This document shows positions 6,552-14,822 of a stretch of DNA of 48,498 nt, piece by piece (position 1 is the first letter of the stretch; each line of letters begins with the position of its first letter). The translations under genes were made by a program, and so were the position numbers. Under the pieces are notes generated by a model. That model was not told where the DNA came from. It was given only the letters and a program-made list of their open reading frames with translations, and did not search any database. The stretch is from assembly GCA_016285145.1 (NCBI GenBank), contig JAEEQE010000021.1:1-48498 (forward strand). Direction: 5' to 3'. Source of the stretch: Bacteroidales bacterium. GTDB taxonomy: Bacteria > Bacteroidota > Bacteroidia > Bacteroidales > WCHB1-69.

Positions 6552-8574
6552 AGATCAGGAAAACGGTTCTTCGGTTCTTGGCCCTGCCGGTGGCGGTGTT
6601 GTTGTCGGCAATGGGCTGGCTTTCGCCGTAGCCCTTGTAGCGCAGCCGGTTGGCGGGTATGCCTTTGCTGATGACATATTCATAGACGGAGTGGGCACGC
6701 AGTTCCGACAACTTCTGGTTGGCGTCGTCGGCACCGATGTTGTCGGTGTGGCCTTGAATCTCCACCTTCACGGTGGGGTTGTCCTTGAGGAATTCGATGA
6801 AGAGGGCGATGATCATCTTGGATTCCGCAGTGAGGGTGGCGGAGTTGGTTTCGTAGTAGATGTCGCGCAGATCGCATACCTTACCGGTCTCGATGGCTTT
6901 CACCTCGGCGTTTTTGGTGACCACGGGTTCGGTCATCTGCTCAGGGGTGATGAGCTGGGAATCGTACGAGTGCCCTTCCTTCTTCACGGTGACGATGAGG
7001 GGTTGCGGGTCCTCTTGCTTCACTTCGGTGGCCACGGCGTATTGTCCTGTGTTGGCGCTTACCACGCCGGTGGCGATGACCTTGGTGGAGGTGTCGCGGA
7101 TTTCCACGGTGGCCCCTTCGAGATCGCCGTCGTCGGCCGTCACCTCGCCCTTCACAATCATCATCACGTGCGGTCGGGCCGCCTCATACAGTTCGAACTC
7201 GTAAAAGTTCCAGTCGTCTTTCTGCATCGTTTTTTCCGTTATCTTCCGGGAACAGAAATAACCTGTTTTCCCATCCAAACTGACGAAAAAGTTCACGTCA
7301 TCTCCTTCAGAGTTAATGGGATATCCGATGTTGATTGGTTCCGACCAGCGGTTCTTTTCATCCAATTTGGAGAAGAAAATGTCCTGTCCGCCCATGCCGT
7401 CGTGGCCGTTGGAGGAGAAATAAAGCGTTTTGCTGTCCGTGTGTAGGAACGGCGAACGCTCGTCCTGTTCGGTGTTGATGATGGGGCCCGCGTTGACGGG
7501 CTTTTTCCAGGTGCCGTCGCTGTTGCGCTGCGTGAACCAGATGTCGGAGCCACCGAATCCGCCGGGACGGTCGGAGGCGAAGAAGAGCACTTTCCCGTCC
7601 GAGCTCAGCGACGGCTGCGATTCCCACGAGTCGTTGCGGTTGATATTGGTCCCCAGGCTTTGGGGCTTGGTCCATTCCCCGTCAATCCACTCGGAGTAGT
7701 AGAGATCGTAGTTGTTGTAGGTGGTGTTCTTGATGGTGACAGGCACCAGTTTGGCGAAGATGATGAGGTCGTTGGTGATGTTGATGGTGGGGCTGCCTTC
7801 TCCCTTGGAGTTGTTGAAGGGTTCCTCAAGGGGTTTGCCCGCGCCGAAATGCCCGCCCTTTTTCTTGCTGAAACTGAAAAACTCTTTCAGCTTCGTCTCG
7901 CCGTGGCCGAAGGGACTGTCGTCCATCACCTCCTGCCGGCGGGTGAAATAGAAATAGTCGCCGTCGGGGGAGAGGGTTCCTAAGTATTCATCGTGTACGG
8001 TAGATATGCCCTCCACAGGCTTGGGGTCGAACGGCACGGGGTGGTTGAGGATGTTGTTGAAGAAGTTTGCCCGGCGGATCAGCACTTTGGCCTCCTGCAG
8101 AAGCGTGTCCTTGCTGCCAGTGAAGGCATCGGGGTTGTCCACCACCACTTGCGCAAACTTGATGGCCTCCTCAAAGCGCTCGTTGAAGTAGGCTAACCGA
8201 GCCGCGTAGATGTTGTGGTGTATCTTGAAATAGGGACAGACATCGTAAATCCGGTTGAATGCCGCCAAGGCTTTGTTCAAGTCTGACTTGTCCTTGGTAC
8301 GGGCCTGATAGTGGTTGGCCTCGATGGGAAGGTAAAGCCCCATGGCATAATAATAGTTGACTTCCAGATATTCGGGATGCTCGTCTATGATTTCATTGTA
8401 GAGTTCGTAGGCTTCGTCTTTTTTGGCATGGGTATGCAGATCCCGGGCCTTTTTGAAGAGTTTCTCGCTGTTCTTGTCCATTTTCTGCTGGCACGGATCT
8501 TCCTCCTCCTGCGCGAATCCCGCACCGGCGAAAGCCATGACAGCCACGAAGAAAAAAATGGACAATCGATTCAT
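6541..8574 (-). CDS. OmpA-family protein with TPR and PD40 domains (PorE-like)
   Basis: 677 residues. A cleavable signal peptide (about 1-21, ending AGFAQ) is followed by TPR-like helices (about 30-175), a WD40-like PD40 beta-propeller (about 190-460; blades with LSSDGKVLFFASDRPGG and KTLYFSSNGHDGMGG), a carboxypeptidase-regulatory-like beta domain (about 470-560) and a C-terminal OmpA peptidoglycan-binding domain (about 570-677, with VEIQGHTDNIG). This order is that of PorE, an envelope component of the type IX secretion machinery of Porphyromonas, although many Bacteroidetes carry several proteins of this design. It should sit in the periplasm, tethered to peptidoglycan. No lipobox is seen after the signal peptide. 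It precedes murC in the same transcript, which fits a cell-wall context. Confidence 0.85.
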   Translation of the reverse strand: MNRLSIFFFVAVMAFAGAGFAQEEEDPCQQKMDKNSEKLFKKARDLHTHAKKDEAYELYNEIIDEHPEYLEVNYYYAMGLYLPIEANHYQARTKDKSDLNKALAAFNRIYDVCPYFKIHHNIYAARLAYFNERFEEAIKFAQVVVDNPDAFTGSKDTLLQEAKVLIRRANFFNNILNHPVPFDPKPVEGISTVHDEYLGTLSPDGDYFYFTRRQEVMDDSPFGHGETKLKEFFSFSKKKGGHFGAGKPLEEPFNNSKGEGSPTINITNDLIIFAKLVPVTIKNTTYNNYDLYYSEWIDGEWTKPQSLGTNINRNDSWESQPSLSSDGKVLFFASDRPGGFGGSDIWFTQRNSDGTWKKPVNAGPIINTEQDERSPFLHTDSKTLYFSSNGHDGMGGQDIFFSKLDEKNRWSEPINIGYPINSEGDDVNFFVSLDGKTGYFCSRKITEKTMQKDDWNFYEFELYEAARPHVMMIVKGEVTADDGDLEGATVEIRDTSTKVIATGVVSANTGQYAVATEVKQEDPQPLIVTVKKEGHSYDSQLITPEQMTEPVVTKNAEVKAIETGKVCDLRDIYYETNSATLTAESKMIIALFIEFLKDNPTVKVEIQGHTDNIGADDANQKLSELRAHSVYEYVISKGIPANRLRYKGYGESQPIADNNTATGRAKNRRTVFLIYDK

Positions 8575-8622
8575 TGTCAGAGTGTTGTTGATTTGTGATC
8601 AGTGATTGGAGGTAGCTTGAAT

Positions 8623-8662
8623 GTTAACTATTAACTATTAATTATTAATTGTTAATTGTATT
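8623..8662. repeat. TTAACTATTAATTGTTAATTG simple repeat
   Basis: Degenerate 7-8 base units (taactat, taattat, taattgt) fill the gap between tpiA and the OmpA gene. Almost the same sequence lies at 18668-18712; a short version is at 31866-31886. Confidence 0.7.
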
Positions 8663-9443
8663 AATTGTCTTTCGTCACCGTTTCCCCCGCCTCGATGATT
8701 TTGACGAAGTCGTCGGCCTTGAGGGAGGCGCCGCCGATGAGGCCGCCGTCCACATCCTGCTGGGAGAAGAGCTCGAGGGCGTTCTTGGCGTTGCAGCTGC
8801 CGCCGTAGAGGATGTAGGTGTCCACTGCCATCTGGGTGCCGAACTTCTTCTCGATGAGGGAGCGGATGTAGGCGAGCATCTCCTGTGCTTGCGCGGGCGT
8901 GGCAGTCTCGCCGGTGCCGATGGCCCAGATGGGCTCGTAGGCGATCATCACGTTCTCCATCTGCTCGGGCGTGAGCGTGTAGAGGGTCTCCTCAATCTGC
9001 TGGCGCACCACGTCGAAGTGCTTGCCGGCCTTGCGCTCGTCTAACGACTCGCCGCAGCACATCACCGGCACGATGTCGTTGGCTAACAGGCGCAGCATCT
9101 TCTTGAGCACGATGGCATTGGTCTCGCCGAAGTACTTGCGGCGCTCGGAGTGACCGATGATGCAGAAGGAGACATCCATGCTGGCCAGCATCTCCGCAGA
9201 GACCTCGCCGGTGTAGGCGCCGTTCTCATATTCGCTGACGTTCTGCACACCGGCGTAAAACTGGCTGCCATCCTGGCTGGCGTGGTCGGTGACCAGCTCG
9301 GCATAGACTAACGGCGGGCACAGCACAACCTCGGTGGCAAGATTGTAGTTCTCTAATTTTTCTTCGATGGTGCTGATCAGATCTTCGGCCTCCTCGAAGT
9401 CCTTGTTCATTTTCCAGTTTCCAATGACGATTTTAGATTTCAT
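8661..9443 (-). CDS. tpiA: Triosephosphate isomerase
   Basis: 260 residues, slightly longer than the usual 250. It interconverts dihydroxyacetone phosphate and glyceraldehyde 3-phosphate in glycolysis and gluconeogenesis. Seen: the substrate-binding NWKMN near the N-terminus (Asn and Lys), the catalytic histidine in IIGHSERRKYFGE, the catalytic glutamate in AYEPIWAIGTGETA, and the phosphate-binding YGGS and GGLIGGASL motifs. A TATCTTTG promoter box lies about 80 bases upstream. It heads the transcript that continues into the OmpA/PD40 protein and murC, since no further -7 box is visible in the gap after it. Confidence 0.97.
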   Translation of the reverse strand: MKSKIVIGNWKMNKDFEEAEDLISTIEEKLENYNLATEVVLCPPLVYAELVTDHASQDGSQFYAGVQNVSEYENGAYTGEVSAEMLASMDVSFCIIGHSERRKYFGETNAIVLKKMLRLLANDIVPVMCCGESLDERKAGKHFDVVRQQIEETLYTLTPEQMENVMIAYEPIWAIGTGETATPAQAQEMLAYIRSLIEKKFGTQMAVDTYILYGGSCNAKNALELFSQQDVDGGLIGGASLKADDFVKIIEAGETVTKDN

Positions 9444-9520
9444 AAAGTGTTAGGTGTTTATGGGATTAATTGATTATGTTAATGAAAAGAAAACGGTTGC
9501 GGACTTGCACAACGCGGTGG

Positions 9521-9528
9521 CAAAGATA
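9521..9528 (-). promoter_or_regulatory. -7 box of the tpiA operon
   Basis: Minus-strand TATCTTTG, an exact TAnnTTTG match, 78 bases before the tpiA start. Confidence 0.6.
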
Positions 9529-9754
9529 TGTTTTTTTCGGATATAAGGATAATAAAAAAGAAAGTGGAATTCAGCCTCCCGAGGCCGTGCCTTCACGCCT
9601 TGTATGTGACAAATCTGTATGTGAATCCCCATTTCGGTTCCATATGTCCATCTATTTCATCCTGCAATTTAGTCTTTCGTCCCTTCAGTATCTATCGGAC
9701 ATAAGCACCTGTTCTCATTACTATATCGAATGTCATCATCCTTTTTGAGTTTCT
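9529..9754. other. Intergenic stretch, no gene seen
   Basis: No frame on either strand has convincing protein sequence and no RNA signature was found. It separates the tpiA promoter from the RHS array remnant. Confidence 0.4.
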
Positions 9755-9877
9755 TCATTCTCGGATGAAAGAAAAGAATGGCCTGTTTTCGTCGCTCTCC
9801 TGCCCGTTGAAGAAGTACCGATAACCCCCCATAGCGGGAAGAGGGAATTTTGGCGGGTATGTGGCGGTGTGGTTCAT
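9755..9877 (-). pseudogene. Truncated RHS cassette remnant
   Basis: Forty codons from ATG 9877 to a TGA at 9755-9757. The leader and first core residues (MNHTATYPPKFPLPAMGGYR then YFFNGQE) are nearly the same as residues 1-27 of the RHS cassette at 13765-14763, including the DNA (compare 9807-9877 with 14687-14763). After YFFNGQE the frame turns into unrelated sequence and stops. A TATCTTCG box stands at 9882-9889, as in intact cassettes. This is what is left of a fifth cassette at the distal end of the array. Confidence 0.75.
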
Positions 9878-9905
9878 GGTGCGAAGATAGGAATTTTTCG
9901 GGTTA

Positions 9906-10553
9906 TTAATGGGCTTTGACATATTTCAAAATCCGAGTCCAATCACTTGTCAAATTGTGAGGAAATACAAAAAAATGTTGTATGGTGTCATGTTGGGATT
10001 CGACCGCATAACAATATTTTTCATCTGAGAAGCAATAATAGTTTTCTATTTTGTACGCCGTCTTATCTTTTATACAACAGACATGATCCCCAACATGGAA
10101 AGAAGCAATTGGCAGAAGAAACAGTCTGTCCTTGACGTGAATAACTCTGATTTTTTGCGTGGTGTCCGAGCACCACCAAGACTTGTTCTTTCGATAGGAG
10201 ACAATAATATCCGCAACTATAGGCGGCATAGAACTTAAACGAGAGTCTAATATAGTATAAAAGCCGTACATCAAGTTTTTACTGCTGTCGTCATCAAAAA
10301 TATCGGGTCTGTTGCATCGTCCTGAAGTTGTCCAATTGGCATCATAATAAGCCCATAAACTGTCAATAGGCATCAAGTATGGCAAGGGTGCTTGTGCTTT
10401 GTCTTCAAGGTCACAATCCTCTATTTTCCTTCCGAGAGTGTCTGATGCCGACAGATAGAGATCTTGATTATTAGACGAACCACATGACAACAACAGGTTA
10501 AGACTAACTATCGCCCCATATAAAACATATTTATTGACCTTCTTGTGTTTCAT
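9906..10553 (-). CDS. Lipoprotein, likely immunity protein of the caspase-like RHS tip
   Basis: 215 residues with a lipoprotein signal peptide: basic start, hydrophobic helix and lipobox LLLSC with the cysteine near residue 24, followed by GSSNNQ. The rest has no motif I recognise. Its start lies 23 bases inside the RHS gene before it, so the two are co-translated. A lipoprotein directly behind a polymorphic toxin tip is the usual place and form of an immunity protein that protects against a toxin arriving from outside. The function is inferred from position alone. It is AT-rich, unlike the RHS core. Confidence 0.6.
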   Translation of the reverse strand: MKHKKVNKYVLYGAIVSLNLLLSCGSSNNQDLYLSASDTLGRKIEDCDLEDKAQAPLPYLMPIDSLWAYYDANWTTSGRCNRPDIFDDDSSKNLMYGFYTILDSRLSSMPPIVADIIVSYRKNKSWWCSDTTQKIRVIHVKDRLFLLPIASFHVGDHVCCIKDKTAYKIENYYCFSDEKYCYAVESQHDTIQHFFVFPHNLTSDWTRILKYVKAH

Positions 10554-11616
10554 CTGAAAATTCAGTTTTATTTGTGCCTTGAATTATCCCATCCATTGTG
10601 TTGAAAATATTACCAACATCTTCTGGATCATTCCCTTTGGTGAATTTAAAGAAAGAGCCCTTTTTATAATGTCTCATTTGATAAGTCATCTCCACACCTC
10701 GCTTTTCAGTCTTCGGAGCAACACCGCCGTCCCCTTCCACATCACGTCCTGCATAAACAGTGGCTCCTGTGATATCTGCTAGTTCTTGGGCAAAAGAAGT
10801 AACTCGAGTTGAACCGTTTCCATCGTCCACATCCCAGTCTGACCCTGCATTACATGCTGTAATCAGAATACAAGCATCCTTGTTGAAAACGATATCACCA
10901 TTATCGACAGCTGTCTTCAGATAAGCTAAATCAGAAATTTCTATCCGTCCTCTAGGATTACCGTTGTATCCATAAACTACGCCATATGAACCATGTCCCC
11001 ATATTGCAACAAAACCAATAGTGTGCCCAGGGTCTTCGGCAGTCGCTCTCTTTAATAGACCGCATAATTGTTCTATCTCATTTGGAGAGCCTTGCTTATC
11101 TGCAGCAACGATAGTTTCTACAATTGCTGACTCATGTATGGATTTCAGTAAAGGGTTCCGATAATTTACATCTCCGCCAAGACTGACACCGACAACTGCT
11201 TCCAAACCCTCCAGTTCTCTCGCCCAAATAGGCATGTTCTCCGCAAACGCATACGTGCTGTTCCACGGGAACTTCCCCGCCATCGGGTCCACACTCCAGA
11301 ACCGCCCGATGCGGGTGTCGTGCATGCGGTACTCGAAGGCGTGCAGAGCTCCTTCTTCAAGCGCCTCATTATCAGCCTCTTGTCCATTGAACCCGTACCG
11401 ATAATCTTCCCTACTGAAGCAGCGTTCCCGAATAGGATACCCGTAGGGGTAGTAGTCGTACACGGCGATGATTTCCGGGGCGTAGTAGTTCACGTAGCCG
11501 TCGCTGTCGGTGTCCACCCCTATCTTGCGGTCGGAGATGACGGCCATCACGTTGCCGAGGTGGTCGGTGAGAGAAGAGCCCGAAGGATTATATGTGTATG
11601 TGGCGGCGGGTTTCAT
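10531..11616 (-). CDS. Short RHS cassette with caspase-like (clan CD-type) C-terminal domain
   Basis: 361 residues. A 15-residue leader (MKPAATYTYNPSGSS) runs into the last part of an RHS core: TDHLGNVMAVISDRK, the YYPYGYPIRERCFSRE stretch, FNGQEADNE, then RIGRFWSVDPMAGKFPWNS, the standard end of the conserved region. From about residue 140 the sequence is unique. It contains VAIWGHGSYG with His208 and ILITACNAGSDWD with Cys255, then FAQELADITGATVYAG. A His-Gly followed some 45 residues later by Ala-Cys is the dyad of clan CD cysteine peptidases (caspase, gingipain, CHAT). The domain is therefore a probable peptidase toxin. It lacks most of the RHS cage, so it is an orphan tip cassette. It follows directly after small ORFs and lacks its own TATCTTCG box. 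Confidence 0.8.
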   Translation of the reverse strand: MKPAATYTYNPSGSSLTDHLGNVMAVISDRKIGVDTDSDGYVNYYAPEIIAVYDYYPYGYPIRERCFSREDYRYGFNGQEADNEALEEGALHAFEYRMHDTRIGRFWSVDPMAGKFPWNSTYAFAENMPIWARELEGLEAVVGVSLGGDVNYRNPLLKSIHESAIVETIVAADKQGSPNEIEQLCGLLKRATAEDPGHTIGFVAIWGHGSYGVVYGYNGNPRGRIEISDLAYLKTAVDNGDIVFNKDACILITACNAGSDWDVDDGNGSTRVTSFAQELADITGATVYAGRDVEGDGGVAPKTEKRGVEMTYQMRHYKKGSFFKFTKGNDPEDVGNIFNTMDGIIQGTNKTEFSDETQEGQ

Positions 11617-11782
11617 TGGAAAAACAATCTAATATTTCAAAGTTCATTTGTTGAGCCGATTGATGATTTATTGATTTTTCAGAGATATAGGTATATCCTA
11701 CAATCGGTTTTCGTTGACCTAATGGGGTGTTATAAAAAGAACATATGTTTGCTTGTTTTTTTTCCATAATAGGTTCATTCAT
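11588..11782 (-). CDS. Small ORF in the RHS array, unknown
   Basis: 64 codons, starting 8 bases inside the stop of the ORF before it and ending inside the start of the next RHS cassette in another frame. Residues 1-55 look protein-like (YTYISEKSINHQSAQQMNFE); the end is the leader DNA of the next cassette read out of frame. It could be an immunity gene whose 3' end was replaced when the neighbouring cassette was joined on. No family is recognised. Confidence 0.35.
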   Translation of the reverse strand: MNEPIMEKKQANICSFYNTPLGQRKPIVGYTYISEKSINHQSAQQMNFEILDCFSNETRRHIHI

Positions 11783-11894
11783 AAACCATTTTTATTCTTT
11801 CATTGCTGGAGTCTTCTATCAATTGTTCTATGTCTTCCATTTGTAACTCTCGTCTTTCAACTAGGATGTCATCGATTTTTCTATTCTCGTCCAT
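11775..11894 (-). CDS. Very small ORF in the RHS array, unknown
   Basis: From ATG 11894 it encodes 39 acidic, helical residues (MDENRKIDDILVERRELQ onward). The same frame is open further upstream but overlaps the membrane protein gene before it. Possibly the cytoplasmic part of a two-gene immunity unit, or a fragment. Low confidence. Confidence 0.3.
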   Translation of the reverse strand: MDENRKIDDILVERRELQMEDIEQLIEDSSNERIKMVYE

Positions 11895-11940
11895 TATCCC
11901 TGTTCCTAGTTCTTTGGTGTCGATAGAGGAGAATATAAAT

Positions 11941-12195
11941 TCAGTTATCTTTGATAAAATATTTAGTTGCTGCAAATGCAAATAAGCCAAAAACAAATGA
12001 AAATAAAAGATTATTTGGTGTCTGTTCCCATACAACATTCCAAGAGTTTGGAGCAGGATTGTAAGGTTGGGGCATTTTATAATCTAATGTATCTCCACTT
12101 TTTGTTCTTGCTGTCAAAATAAGAAACAAAAAAAGCACAATAGTCAAATACCAACAAATATAATTATTCGGTTTTCTGGACTTTCGTAGTTCCAT
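11941..12195 (-). CDS. Small membrane protein, likely immunity protein
   Basis: From ATG 12195 it encodes 84 residues: a basic start, a transmembrane helix (WYLTIVLFLFLILTA), a polar loop rich in proline and asparagine, and a second helix (LLFSFVFGLFAFAATKYF). It begins 32 bases inside the RHS gene that precedes it, so expression is coupled. Two-helix membrane proteins are common immunity proteins against toxins acting on or through the inner membrane. No family is recognised; upstream ATGs at 12219 and 12237 are alternative starts. Confidence 0.55.
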   Translation of the reverse strand: MELRKSRKPNNYICWYLTIVLFLFLILTARTKSGDTLDYKMPQPYNPAPNSWNVVWEQTPNNLLFSFVFGLFAFAATKYFIKDN

Positions 12196-13168
12196 TGTTG
12201 TATTTTTTTTTAAAAGCATCGGTTTTATATTCATCATTTAAATATATACCAAATTGTATAATTTGATTGCCAAGATTCATAATAGGGTCTGGTAAAGTAA
12301 CATCTGGCGAGATGTCTAATTTCTTTGAAAGATATCCTATGCCTCCTCCTACGCAAAATTTTATTTTGGGATCGTTGTAGTACTTCAATATGTGTGGTTT
12401 AACTTTATTAATGTTTTTAATCACGAATGGCTGTGTCTCTTTTATTATATATGCGCCGAATGTAGAACCTGTGACCATAAAACCGCCAGTGGAAATAGCC
12501 TGCAAGACGCGGTCACTGCGAATGTTGTTTGCAAAAGGGCCAGCGGAAAACTCCCATTCTTTTTCGTATTCGGACTTTGCAGGCCTGACTTCGCCCTGAT
12601 AGAGAATTTGTTGTGCCGTGGATATTTTTACCATTGGTTTTTTCAATTCGGCTAAGGACATTGCTTTCGGTATCACATACGTGGATTGCCTTGCATTGAA
12701 ATAACTGAATGGTATTCCGTCCGATGTGTACCCAATGGTGTTCTCTATACCTTCTTGCCCGTCCATGTCAATAAGCCGTATCGGGGAGCAACTGGCGAAC
12801 TGGAACGGTGTCAGCATTGGATAGTTTTTGGTCAATGGGTCAACACCCCAGAAACGTGCAACTCGAGTGTCATACATCCGGAAACCGTAATCCTGAAAGG
12901 TGGAAGGTTCATACACTTCGTTATCATTCTCCTTATCATTAAACCCGTACCGGTAATCTTCCCTGCTGAAGCAGCGTTCCCGAATAGGATACCCGTAGGG
13001 GTAGTAGTCACTCACGGAAATAATTTCTGGGGCGTAGTAGTTCACGTAGCCGTCACTGTCGGTGTCCACCCCTATCTTGCGGTCGGAGATGACGGCCATC
13101 ACGTTGCCGAGATGGTCGGTGTGAGACGAGCCCGAAGGATTATATGTGTGTGTGGCCGTGTGGTTCAT
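12164..13168 (-). CDS. Short RHS cassette with unknown tip
   Basis: 334 residues. The leader MNHTATHTYNPSGSS joins the same core segment as the cassette at 10531-11616 (TDHLGNVMAVISDRK, YYPYGYPIRERCFSRE), but after YGFNDKENDNEVYEP the repeat end differs (FRMYDTRVARFWGVDPLTKN). The tip from about residue 140 has no motif I know; it holds a glycine-rich hydrophobic segment (ISTGGFMVTGSTFGAYII) and another (FCVGGGIGYL) that could insert into membranes, which would fit the membrane-protein partner behind it. A TATCTTCG box lies five bases upstream of the ATG (13173-13180). Confidence 0.75.
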   Translation of the reverse strand: MNHTATHTYNPSGSSHTDHLGNVMAVISDRKIGVDTDSDGYVNYYAPEIISVSDYYPYGYPIRERCFSREDYRYGFNDKENDNEVYEPSTFQDYGFRMYDTRVARFWGVDPLTKNYPMLTPFQFASCSPIRLIDMDGQEGIENTIGYTSDGIPFSYFNARQSTYVIPKAMSLAELKKPMVKISTAQQILYQGEVRPAKSEYEKEWEFSAGPFANNIRSDRVLQAISTGGFMVTGSTFGAYIIKETQPFVIKNINKVKPHILKYYNDPKIKFCVGGGIGYLSKKLDISPDVTLPDPIMNLGNQIIQFGIYLNDEYKTDAFKKKYNNGTTKVQKTE

Positions 13169-13172
13169 GGCG

Positions 13173-13180
13173 CGAAGATA
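13173..13180 (-). promoter_or_regulatory. TATCTTCG box before an RHS cassette
   Basis: Minus-strand TATCTTCG five bases before the cassette start, a one-base variant of the TAnnTTTG -7 box. The same arrangement occurs at 9882-9889 and 44380-44387, and as TAATTTCG at 45966-45973. Confidence 0.45.
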
Positions 13181-13189
13181 AGGAAAAAA

Positions 13190-13768
13190 TTAAAATCTAA
13201 TGGTAATAGAATCGCTTTTGAGCAGGGTGACACCGCTGTAGTCAAACATTTCTGGCAAAGTGTCAATTCTGTACGGATAATACGATTCGCTGTAAACTGT
13301 CAAGCTGTCAATTTGATTTTTTATGGTAGGAGACCAAAAAACTTTATATGATAAATCTCCAATAACATATATGCCATACGACCCATCATCCTCCTTTTTG
13401 ATTAACTCCTCTCCTTTTTCTTTATAAAAGAGTAATGCTGTGTCAGATGCGATTAGAATCATACCATATCTGGTGCTTTTATTTCTTCCAGACAAACTGG
13501 CGAACAAGATATCGTCACGTATTAAATAAACATCGTCTATTATAATGCCCTGGTCGCAACAATTAATACTTGAATTAACTTTTATGGGCCATTTTTCTGC
13601 TTCGACAAAACACTCACCTACAGCTGTGTTACTTACCGTGTCAATGTATGACTTTAAAAAATCATACACTTCACCTACAGATTGCTCAATAGAGCTGGTT
13701 TTTATCAAAGAAGTGGGCTTGCAAGAAACAAGCGCAACAATAATTATGCAAAACAAATATTTCCTCAT
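13190..13768 (-). CDS. Lipoprotein, likely immunity protein of the papain-like RHS tip
   Basis: 192 residues with a short lipoprotein signal (MRKYLFCIIIVALVSCK, lipid cysteine at 16). The mature part is beta-rich, with DDVYLIRDDILFASLSG and a C-terminal run of short strands; no known family. The start overlaps the stop of the RHS cassette before it by four bases (ATGA), so the pair is translationally coupled. Outer- or inner-membrane anchoring facing the periplasm fits protection against an incoming peptidase. Role inferred from position. Confidence 0.6.
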   Translation of the reverse strand: MRKYLFCIIIVALVSCKPTSLIKTSSIEQSVGEVYDFLKSYIDTVSNTAVGECFVEAEKWPIKVNSSINCCDQGIIIDDVYLIRDDILFASLSGRNKSTRYGMILIASDTALLFYKEKGEELIKKEDDGSYGIYVIGDLSYKVFWSPTIKNQIDSLTVYSESYYPYRIDTLPEMFDYSGVTLLKSDSITIRF

Positions 13769-14763
13769 TGCCTGTTTTTTTGAACTCGAGTCACCTCATG
13801 CTTGTGGTTATTCCAAACCGAATGACCGGAAATGGTGTTGTTTTGGGGATATAGAACATTTTGATTGAAATTGGAAACTTTGGCAGGGTCAGAGACAGCA
13901 TTTTCTAAAAAAGTAAATACGCCATAACCACCGCGTGTTGTTCTTCCTGTGATAACTATGTAATGGTCTGTTCCAATTTTGTCAGTCTTTTTATTGTCAT
14001 CATAATTTACACCAACAACAACGGCTCTACCTGATTCCAACTCTCGGTTAATGTAATCAACAGCCTCGTTATAGTTGAGTTTCTCCAATTGCACTCCATT
14101 ATGATTGAGGGCGCCGGTCGTGGTCACCACGTTGCCCATCAAATAAGATCCCATTGTCTTTGCCTGCGCAGCAGCTAAACGGGCACAATCATTATTATAC
14201 GGTTTTCCATCCCCGTCAACTCCTTTTACAGCTGGGTCTCCCCAAAAATAGGTATGCATAGACTTGCGATTGAAATTCTGGATGTTTGTATAAACCCATT
14301 GTGTCTTCTGTTGGTCAGCGGTGCCTGTTGTATTCCATCCATTCCCATCATTATACATGTGCTGTTTGATGTTGAAATAGTCATTCCCCATCCATGATAC
14401 AATAGGCACATTAGAAAAATCGTAATCACCGAGCGAGAAACTATAGGTGCCGTCTTCATTCCTATGCTGTTCGGGGTCAATGCCAGAGTCTTTAACCGAA
14501 ATATACTCCAACCCCTCCAACTCCCTTCCATCTATCACCCTGTTCTCCGCAAACGCATACGCACTGTTCCACGGGAACTTCCCCGCCAGCGGGTCCACGC
14601 TCCAAAAACGTCCGATGCGGGTGTCGTGCATGCGGTACTCGAAGGCGTGCAGAGCCCCTTCCCCAAGCACCTCATTGTCAGCCTCTTGTCCGTTGAAGAA
14701 GTACCGATATCCCCCCATAGCGGGAAGAGAGAATTTTGGCTGGTATGTGATGGTGTGGGTCAT
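13765..14763 (-). CDS. Short RHS cassette with papain-like cysteine peptidase tip
   Basis: The ATG at 14763 is preferred over one 78 bases upstream because it aligns the leader MTHTITYQPKFSLPAMGGYR with those of other cassettes. This version joins the core later, at YFFNGQEADNEVLGEG, followed by RIGRFWSVDPLAGKFPWNS. The tip has NNDCARLAAAQA with Cys193 and GTDHYIVITG with His267, the Cys then His order and surroundings of papain-like peptidases and amidases (C39, CHAP and NlpC/P60 relatives). Substrate could be protein or peptidoglycan. 332 residues. The lipoprotein gene behind it overlaps by four bases. Confidence 0.78.
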   Translation of the reverse strand: MTHTITYQPKFSLPAMGGYRYFFNGQEADNEVLGEGALHAFEYRMHDTRIGRFWSVDPLAGKFPWNSAYAFAENRVIDGRELEGLEYISVKDSGIDPEQHRNEDGTYSFSLGDYDFSNVPIVSWMGNDYFNIKQHMYNDGNGWNTTGTADQQKTQWVYTNIQNFNRKSMHTYFWGDPAVKGVDGDGKPYNNDCARLAAAQAKTMGSYLMGNVVTTTGALNHNGVQLEKLNYNEAVDYINRELESGRAVVVGVNYDDNKKTDKIGTDHYIVITGRTTRGGYGVFTFLENAVSDPAKVSNFNQNVLYPQNNTISGHSVWNNHKHEVTRVQKNRQ

Positions 14764-14822
14764 GGCGCGGTAGATTTTATTTCTGGTTAGACTAAAGAAA
14801 TATGAGGGTTTCTTGCTGAAAA

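Noticed and set aside
9470-9748. 92-codon plus-strand frame upstream of tpiA.
   Set aside because: It crosses the tpiA promoter in antisense and has no family or start context.
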